From Allium sativum (taxonomy: Eukaryota; Streptophyta; Magnoliopsida; Asparagales; Amaryllidaceae), in NCBI GenBank assembly GCA_030737875.1, contig CM060922.1, positions 761,123,603-761,187,602 of the forward strand: 64,000 bases of DNA, read 5' to 3'. Under the pieces are notes generated by a model that ran no database searches, had not been told where the DNA came from, and worked only from the letters and a program-made list of their open reading frames with translations. Below, piece after piece: positions 56,994-64,000 of this stretch. Numbering within the stretch: position 1 is the stretch's first letter; every line of letters begins with the position of its first letter. A program made the position numbers and the translations under genes.

Positions 56994-57782
56994 TTGTTAG
57001 CATCGCTAGAGGTGCGGCCTACGCTTTTGGACTCAATAGGAACCGTGCAACATGAAGACCCTCAGCTAGTTTATGTGATGGACAAGTTAATTAGAGGTGA
57101 GACTTCTAGTCACCTCAATAGATACTCCATCGATGATAAGGGTTGGTTGAGACGGGATGGAAGACTATGCGTCCCACAAGCAAGGGATTTGGTGAAAACC
57201 GTTCTCGAAGAAGCACACCATTCCAAGTTGACCATACACCCAGGTAGGGACAAGATGTATAAAGACATAAAAAGGGTTTACTTTTGGAATGGCATGAAGA
57301 AGGATGTTGCTGGGTATGTCTCTAAATGCTTGATATTCCAGCAAGTCAAGGCAGAGCAAAAGAAGCCTGGTGGTCTGCTTCATCCTCTAGAGGTCCTACA
57401 GTGGAAATGGGATAGCATTTTGATGGACTTTATTGATGGGTTGCCTAGGTTAAGAAGGGGCAATACCAGTATTTGGGTAATAGTGGACAGGCTCACTAAA
57501 AGCGCTCACTTTATACCTGTTAAGAGTAGAAGGGCTGCCTCATCGTTAGCATCCATTTATCTTAAAGAGGTAGTTCGACTGCATGGAATACCCTCTAGCA
57601 TCATAAGTGATCGAGACCCTATCTTTACGAGCGAGTTTTGGAAGAGTTTGCAAGAGGTTGTAGGCACACAGCTATGCTTAAGCACTGCCTATCACCCTCA
57701 AACCGATGGTCAGACGGAAAGGGTGAACAGAGTAGTAGAAGATTTTTTGAGATTGTGCATTCTTGATTTTGGAGGAACATAG
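56994..57782 (+). pseudogene. Integrase zinc module and catalytic core
   Basis: A 262-codon frame. The zinc module has HHSKLTIHPGRDKMY and KCLIFQQVK; the second Cys of the CxxC is Phe, so zinc binding is probably lost. The catalytic core has MDFIDGLP (Asp), IISDRDPIFTS (Asp) and HPQTDGQTERVNR (Glu), all present. A TAG at 57780-57782 follows LDFGGT where the sibling element has GSW-DDH, again a Trp codon changed to stop. The downstream frame is the same, so one substitution separates the two parts. Confidence 0.92.
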
Positions 57783-58520
57783 GAGGATCATCTTCCTTTG
57801 ACGGATTTCTCCTACAACAATAGCTACCAAGCCACCATAGGCATGGCATCCTTTGTGGCTTTATATGGAAGACTGTTCCGATCACCAATATGTTGGTGGG
57901 AGTCTACAGATAAGCTCGTACTTGGGCCTGACATGATCAGAGAAACTTCAAAGAAGGTGGACTTGATACGAAGACGAATAAAGACTACACAAGATAGACA
58001 GAACTCCTACGCTGATAAAAGAAGGACCGACCTTGAGTTTGAGGTTGGAGACAGAGTTTTTCTTAAAGTATCTCCTTCGAAGAATGTTGTCCGCTTTGGG
58101 TCCATAGGAAAATTGGCACCAAGATTTGTAGGGCCATTTTCTATCATTGAGAGGATTAGGAAGATGGCTTATAAAGTAGAGCTGCCCGAAAGATTGGCTG
58201 GAGTACATAATATCTTTCATGTCTCTCATCTACGAAAGTGCTTACATGAGTCTATGGAAGTTGTGGAGCCAAGCATACTAGAGGAAATAGAAGTGGAACG
58301 AGAAACAACGGTGAGAAGAGTTCCAACTCGTATCTTAGGTACAAAAGTTAAAAAGCTACACAATCGTGAGGTCAAGCTAGTTAAAGTACAATGGAGTGAT
58401 GCTGAGGAAGATGTGACATGGGAGACTGAGGACAAGATATGCACAGCCTACCCTTATCTTTTTGAGGGTACATTCTTGATCCCTTTTTCCATAAGTTTAT
58501 ACATGCTTGCATCTATCTTT
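57783..58520 (+). pseudogene. Integrase C-terminus and chromodomain
   Basis: 241 codons after the stop. It contains YNNSYQATIGMASFVALYG, the linker FEVGDRVFLKVSPSKNVVRF, GKLAPRFVGPFSII, then GVHNIFHVSHLRKC. The C-terminal chromodomain-like part reads REVKLVKVQWSDAEEDVTWE with a run of acidic and aromatic residues to the end. This part is intact and makes the element a chromovirus. The last 20 residues are hydrophobic and probably read past the ancestral stop. Confidence 0.9.
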
Positions 58521-59035
58521 TAAGTATATCTCCTCGGTCCTATTCTTGATCCTTAGGTAGTAACCAATGGATGTAAACATGTATTTGAAACATGTTATGA
58601 TTGATGGTTGCAAGTGGTTGCTAGTGGTTTCTCGTGGATGCACACACACACACACTAGGAACTAGATCGGCTCGGTCACTTTCATATTGCATATGCATAT
58701 ATGTGTTTATATATGGATTGAAACTTGATGTCTTATCATATGGACATTGCATTTGTATGAATGATTGTGCACTCATGTAGAAATTATGATTAGGAATAAT
58801 TGCATACATAATGGACTCATGGCACTGACATGATTCGCATCAAGGAGGTCAACTAGATCAGTAGACCACCTGATTTTGCATTAGATAATGACATATACAC
58901 GACTATGCATATGATCATGAAAACATTAGAAAATATTTTAAGGACAATGGATGCCTGTGATTGATGGTTGAGTTGATGGATGTTGGATGTTAGGATACAT
59001 TCTTCTTAACTTAGAGATTTCAGGGACAAAATCCT
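58521..59035 (+). other. Non-coding stretch between pol and PPT
   Basis: AT-rich spacer with a short CA run (58640-58654). No protein or RNA gene is recognised. Confidence 0.7.
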
Positions 59036-59050
59036 TTAAGGAGGGGAGAA
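59036..59050 (+). promoter_or_regulatory. Polypurine tract
   Basis: TTAAGGAGGGGAGAA abuts the 3' LTR. A weak GATTT...AAATC inverted repeat (59016-59033) replaces the perfect hairpin of the other elements. Confidence 0.85.
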
Positions 59051-61888
59051 TGTAACACCCCGTATTTTCTGTGAATATTAAAATTAACAAATCTAAGAAC
59101 ACTTAATTTTTAAAAGAAGAATTGGGTAAAACGGGTTACGCCATTGCGTTCGTCTCGGAATTCTGCTTGAGATAGAGTCCGAGTTTGCATGAATCGGACT
59201 CCGTACGAGGAAGTTATGGAGGTTAGAAGATTTATAGTGTAAACAGAAAATAATAATTAAATAATAAATTTAGTTTAAAATTCAAAAATCGGTCAGAATA
59301 GCTGGGCGGGAAAATTCCTGCCCAGGGGTGTCGACCCCCCCTTTAGGGAGTCGACGCCTTTGAGATCTAGTTCCTACGACGATTTTTTTAACCCTAAGCT
59401 GATGTGGCCTTCTCTGATTGACTGATGACTAATTTCTGAGGTATTAGGGCTTTGTGCCGTGCTATGGTTTGTTGGATGACACATCTCTTTGGTTTGATGG
59501 CTCTGATTTCTCCTAGACTAATCTAAAGGCTAGAATTAATCATAGACATCTATATATACGTAGCTAAACCTAAACCCTAACCTCATAACCCTAGAACTAT
59601 GGTGCCGTCATACTGTTCGTCTACAAGCAAGCCTAGCCTCCTTCATCTTCTCCAAACTAGAAAATCAAATCCAAACTAGTAATCGATTAAAAGAACTTCA
59701 AATCAAATGTCTACATTAAAGGAAAGCTAAACAAATTCAGAAATCAGATCCCAGAATACGTGATCCGTCCTTTTTCTTTAAATTCGGTTATTACTTAGAT
59801 TTAAACATCTAATAGAAATCATGACTGTAATAATCGGATTTAGAACGATGCCTAATTCTGATTCGTGCCTATCCTTTTATCAAATCTAAATTGCTTATGC
59901 CTGTGAGGCCATTGTGATTGATTAAATGACACCTATCATGCCTATGAGACTGTTGGACTAACATACTAGAACCTACCATGCCTATGAGACTGTTGTGACT
60001 GACATAATAAAACCTATCATGCCTATGAGACTGTTGGATTGACATAATGGAACCTATCATGCCAATAAGACTGTTGTGATTTATATGATGGAACCTATCA
60101 TGTTGTACATCCTATTCCTATGAGACTATTGTGATTTATATAATGGGACTTATCATGTTGTACATAAAATTAGTGATTCTCTTAAGTCCAATTCTATCTA
60201 ATCTTTACACCTATGGTGTAAATTGCTTCGCTTGTCTACACACATTGTTAATGTACAACATTGAAACATGATTCATGAATTGGGTACATCTTTACATGCC
60301 TGTTTTTCCTTATGTCAATTCTTATGCTCCTTCTCTATTTTTTCCTTTTTACTTGCTTTTGTGAATACTAAGTTCATTCGGAACTTAGATTGAATCTCGT
60401 TGTACGTGCAATTATAACACGGGGAAAATTAGGTATAATTTTATTTAGTAAATTTTGGGCATAACATGTGAATGTGGCATAAAACTTGTACTGACTACAC
60501 TTGGGGGAATATTAGCATAAAAATACATAAACTTGGACACATATGACAAATATGTAAATCGGCTAAATATGAACATGCCTAACCCGAGGTTAGATTGAGT
60601 TGCGATGTAAGACTGCTCGGAACTACCCGGCACATCCAGCAACTGCAACAATATAGATCTAATGTGAGAGGTTAGCGCATTATGCCCCAAAAACCCGAGG
60701 TTAGATTGAGTTGTGGTGTAAGACTGCCCGGAACTGCCCTGCACATCCAGCGACCACAACAATATAGATCTAATGTGAGAGATTGGTGCTTTAATGAATA
60801 AATTAAAGCTAAGGAACAGACATGCTAAGAATGGTAGGGTTAAGTTTATCAAGGCAACACTTAACCAATACAACATGTTAGTTAAACAGATGGGTGGGTT
60901 AGGTTAATTCGAGAACACTTAACCATTATAACATGTTGATTAGGAAACCCTAGTAACGGGGACCCATTTCAGCAGTAACTCACATAGATGTATCACGGTA
61001 CCCTGGACTAGGAAGGGGGGACACGATTACTGGGCTGATTATAAGCGGTCAAAATAGCGGCTGGTGGTGCAGGAGTGTAGGTTCCGGCGGAGAATGGGCG
61101 TGCACGTACTCCGATGTGGATAAAGCAGGCACTGGGCATCAGTTGTATACACTGTGCATCTAGAATTTTGTGTCGGGTTGCCACCATAGGAATTGATACA
61201 CCCTATGATGGGACCAGCACAGGTATCTACAATCAAGCAGGGCCGAATGACACAAGTAAGAAAATGCATGTGAGAAGAAGCCGATCGGGAAAGGGATCAC
61301 TTTGTAACACATGATGGTAGTTGAAACATTCGTTAGTAGGTGCAGAGAAATGGAAATGAGTGCGATAGTATATCTTGCCCTATCTTATGTTATCTTATTT
61401 CTACGGTATTGTCCTATATTCAGTTTATTCATGTCATGATCCTTTTACCTGTTTACATGCTGAATAATCACTACAATTACCAGGCTTATGTCTGACCCAT
61501 TTTCTTTCGCTTTCTTTTCTTCCGTTCCCTCCACCCTAAGGTCCGCGAGGAGGGAAGAGTTGATGTATTGCTTGGATTCTCTTTTTCTGGGCTATGGCTG
61601 TGGTTGCACTTTTATTGGGGATTTATGCTGCTTTACTACTGTTTTATGCTTCTTTATGTACTTGGAGTTAATAATCAAGACATATGTTTTATTGTAATAA
61701 TTTAGAAGTTGGGTTTTGAGACAATGCTTGTAATGTTTTGACTGAACCACGCTATTTATGAAATGATTTCAGTTTTCCACTGTTTATATGTATGTCTTGT
61801 AAATTATCTGTGCCTTTTACCTAAAAATGCTTCACCAAAGTTAATGCATTCCCTTTGTGAGTGACCTTAATGTAGGTGGGGTGTTTCA
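59051..61888 (+). repeat. 3' LTR, 2838 bp
   Basis: Partner of 51099-53998, with TATA box at 59551-59558, tandem units near 59896-60110 and the 112-bp duplication near 60580-60790. It lacks the extra GTCGAC unit and about 30 bp near 53640 that the 5' LTR has. Confidence 0.92.
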
Positions 61889-61893
61889 AGTAG
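61889..61893. repeat. Right target-site duplication AGTAG
   Basis: Four of five bases match the left AGTAC. Confidence 0.8.
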
Positions 61894-63720
61894 CCATCGC
61901 TAAGAATTGATGACTTGTTCGATCAGCTTCACGAAGCCAAAGTGCTTTCTCGAGAAGGATTTAGTAATGGAATTTCACTAGTTGAGGGTGGAAAAGGATA
62001 AGGTTGTGGCCTACGCAAGTCGATAGCCAAAGCCGCATGGAAGGAATTACCCAACTCATGATTTAGAGTTGGCGGCAATCGTGTTTGTTCTGAAGATGTG
62101 GAGATATTACTTGTTGGTAGTTCGATTCGAGTTATTTACGGATCATAAGCTGTTGAAGCATCTTCTCTCCCAAATGTCTTTTGACCTTTGGCAGCAACTA
62201 TGATTAGAGTTTTTCGCATCATATGATTTTGAATGAAAGAACCTCGAGTATTTGGCAAGGTTTGATTCCAGACTAAGACGTGAGTTGAAACCTGAAATGT
62301 TAGCAAGCTTATTGATAACACCTTCTCTCATCAAAAGGATTGGCGATAGACAAAAGCAAGATGTAAAGCTTGTCGAATTTATCCAGAAAATGGAAACAAG
62401 GGACAAAGAGTTCGAAGTCGATCAAGAAGGTTGGCTTCGAAAGCAAGGGCGACTATTTGTTCTTGATATTGATGGATTGAGAAATGAGGTTCTGAGGAAA
62501 TGACATCACTCGAAGTAGACGATTCATCCCGGTGGTAGTAAGATGTATCAGGACATGAAGCGAGTCTACTACTGGGAAGGGATGAAGCTAGATATTGGAA
62601 AGTTCATTTCCAAGTGTATGAACTGTCAGTTGGTGAAAGATGAACAGAAGAAGCCGAGTGGTTTGCTTCAGCCATTGGAAGTCCCTACGTGGAAAAGGGA
62701 ACAAATATCAATGGAATTTATTGATGGATTGCCTAGAGCAAGGGCAGGAAATGAAGGGATTTCGGTCATCGTGGATCGCTTGACCAAAAGTGCAAGGTTC
62801 ATTCCTATCAAGTCAACTAGGATGGCATCGAAATTGGCTGAATTTTATGTGAAATAGATAATTTGATTCCATGGTATCCTGAAGAGCATAGTAAGTGACT
62901 GAGATCCATTGTTTACGAGTGGATTTTGGAAGAGTCTACAAGAAGCTTTAGGAACCGAGTAATTTTCAAGTACGGCTTACCATCCCCAAACTGATTGTCA
63001 AACCGAGAGGGTCAACCGAGTTTTGGTAGATCTCCTAAGAGCTTGTGTGTTTGATTTTGGGGGATCATCGGAAGATCATCCACATCTAGTTGAGTTTGCC
63101 CATAATAATAGCTACCATTCTAGCATTAGGATAGCATCATATGAGGCGTTGTATGAGAGGCCATGCAATTCTCCAGCTTGTTAGTTAGAAACTAGAGATA
63201 AGTTGGTGCTTGGGCTAAAGATGATTAGAGACACCTCGAATTGTATTGAGATCGTTCGACAACGAATGAAGGAGGCCCAAGATCGTCGGAGGAATTATGC
63301 TAATAAGCGTAGAAAGGATTTGGAATTCGACGTTGGTAATATGGTTTTTGTGAAGATTTCGCCATTAAAGCATGTGGTTTGATTCAGAAATAAAGGAAAG
63401 TTAGATCCTAGGTTCGTTGGACTGTTTCTGATGGTTGAGTGAATTGGAAAGATCGCATACAGATTAGGGTTACTCGAGAAGATGTCGTGGGTGCATAACG
63501 CTTTCATAAATCGTTTCTATGAAATATGCGCATGATCCGGATGTAATAGTGTCTCCAGAACAATACTGAAACCTAGAAGTCGAGGTCGCTGCTACGAGAC
63601 CTCGTAAGTCATTTCTTGTTGTGGTAAATGACACAAAACAACATAGGAGAGAGGTGGTTATGATAGCATGTGGGAGACGGAGAAGAGGATAAAGACGACT
63701 CTTCCAAAACTCTTCGTCCG
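61894..63720 (+). pseudogene. Remaining pol of the container element: RT remnant, RNase H, integrase, chromodomain
   Basis: [15 protein letters not shown] continues the RT from 51098. At about 62003 the reading jumps from LRVEKDK to VAYASR of RNase H, so the RT active site and the first RNase H strand are deleted. RNase H continues with [15 protein letters not shown] and [13 protein letters not shown]. Integrase follows: GGSKMYQDMKRVYYWEGMKL, KCMNCQLVK, MEFIDGLPRA (Glu for the first catalytic Asp), DPLFTSGFWKSLQEAL and TERVNRVLVDLLRAC. YDSMWETEKRIKTTLPKLF-like residues near 63658 are a chromodomain remnant. There are more than ten stops and several frame changes. Confidence 0.9.
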
Positions 63721-63915
63721 TATGACCCAGTGATATCGCGCTATCATTACATCATTATTACTTGTTGTTATCTTTGTTGTTGTCATTGTTAGATTTCCGC
63801 ATGCTAGGATAGGGATATGAATGCATGGTTTGATGACCGCTAGTTTGGATGATAGAATTGGATGCTCATGGATGTTAGGCATGCAGAATTGTTTTGGTTA
63901 CTTGTGTTTGCTTGA
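63721..63915 (+). other. Spacer before the PPT
   Basis: AT-rich, with several ATTACT/TGTTGTT short repeats. No gene seen. Confidence 0.6.
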
Positions 63916-63947
63916 AATTTCGGGAGCGAAATTCTTAAAGGGGAGAA
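63916..63947 (+). promoter_or_regulatory. Pre-PPT hairpin and polypurine tract of the container element
   Basis: AATTTCG-GGAG-CGAAATT (63916-63933) is a perfect stem, followed by AAAGGGGAGAA to 63947. Confidence 0.85.
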
Positions 63948-64000
63948 TTAACGGCCCGCATTTTACGTATCAAAAGATCATAAAATATTTTTATTAATTT
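63948..64000 (+). repeat. Start of the container's 3' LTR, cut by the window end
   Basis: TTAACGGCCCGCATTTTACG replaces the expected TGTAAC start (two bases lost), then GATCATAAAATATTTTTATT matches 26639-26658 in the 5' LTR. Confidence 0.85.

Larger units (their letters stand above)
51099..61888 (+). mobile_element. Ty3/gypsy chromovirus inserted in the container's RT gene
   Basis: LTRs at 51099-53998 and 59051-61888 (TGTAACACCC...GTGTTTCA) flank a full-length but broken gag-pol. The domain order gag, protease, RT, RNase H, integrase, chromodomain is complete. The target duplication is AGTAC (51094-51098) versus AGTAG (61889-61893), with one mismatch. The LTRs look about 95-96% identical by eye. 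The insertion is therefore younger than the container but not recent. The copy is dead: stops, frameshifts and a deleted RT active site. Confidence 0.94.
26610..64000 (+). mobile_element. Old Ty3/gypsy element serving as container for nested insertions
   Basis: 5' LTR at 26610-29600, PBS at 29603, gag remnant near 30021-30296, and pol pieces at 30740-30836, 50889-51098 and 61894-63720. The PPT is at 63937 and the 3' LTR starts at 63948 and runs off the window. The 3' LTR start shares CGCATTT and GATCATAAAATATTTTTATT with the 5' LTR start. Pol is continuous only if 30837-50888 and 51099-61893 are skipped; both have target duplications. The element is old: many stops, a missing RT core and a shrunken gag. 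Confidence 0.9.

Noticed and set aside
58640..58654. CA microsatellite as a regulatory element
   Set aside because: It is short and isolated in a decayed spacer; nothing supports a function.

Overview
The window is repeat-dense nuclear DNA from a flowering plant, probably a eudicot. Every recognisable coding trace belongs to a transposable element. I see no host gene, rRNA, tRNA, CRISPR array or bacterial feature. The plant assignment rests on Ty3/gypsy elements with primer-binding sites matching plant initiator tRNA-Met (TGGTATCAGAGC), integrases followed by chromodomain-like tails, TG...CA LTRs opening with TGTAAC/TGTAAT, and very AT-rich LTRs of 2.6-6.5 kb. The species cannot be named from this sequence.

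Layout. (1) 1-12409: a non-autonomous element with two LTRs of about 5.7 kb around only 1.2 kb of non-coding interior; the first 109 bp of its 5' LTR lie before the window. (2) 12410-14667: a fragment of another giant LTR, into which element 1 inserted. (3) 14668-17304: the start of a third giant LTR. (4) 17305-25457, minus strand: a chromodomain gypsy element with one gag-pol frame broken by four stop codons and one frameshift. Its 5' LTR has lost U3. (5) 25458-26609: a fragment coding for a protein like the plant 'putative gypsy type transposon' family. (6) 26610 to beyond 64000, plus strand: an old gypsy element that acts as a container. Its pol was split twice by later insertions.

The two insertions into element 6 are: (a) 30837-50883, minus strand, a second giant-LTR element (LTRs about 6.5 kb, interior 1.2 kb) with perfect GTGCT target duplications, whose left LTR was itself entered by a 5875-bp solo LTR (37177-43051) with perfect TATTT duplications; and (b) 51099-61888, plus strand, a gypsy chromovirus with 2.9-kb LTRs and an AGTAC/AGTAG duplication. 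Skipping both insertions, the RT-coding fragments of element 6 at 30836, 50889-51098 and 61894 become contiguous, which supports the nesting model. The order of events is therefore element 6 first, then the two insertions, then the solo LTR.

No element here is autonomous. The three gag-pol copies carry stops, frameshifts or deletions, and both plus-strand copies have lost the RT active-site YxDD box. The giant-LTR elements encode nothing recognisable and would depend on related gypsy elements in trans. The most unusual content is inside the giant LTRs: divergent families share a module order of TATA box, GC-rich leader, a donor/acceptor pair bounding a 440-590 bp intron-like stretch, and then a short hairpin block. 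They also share a second, roughly 180-bp module that occurs twice per LTR in two families. Percent identities are by eye; no alignment was run.
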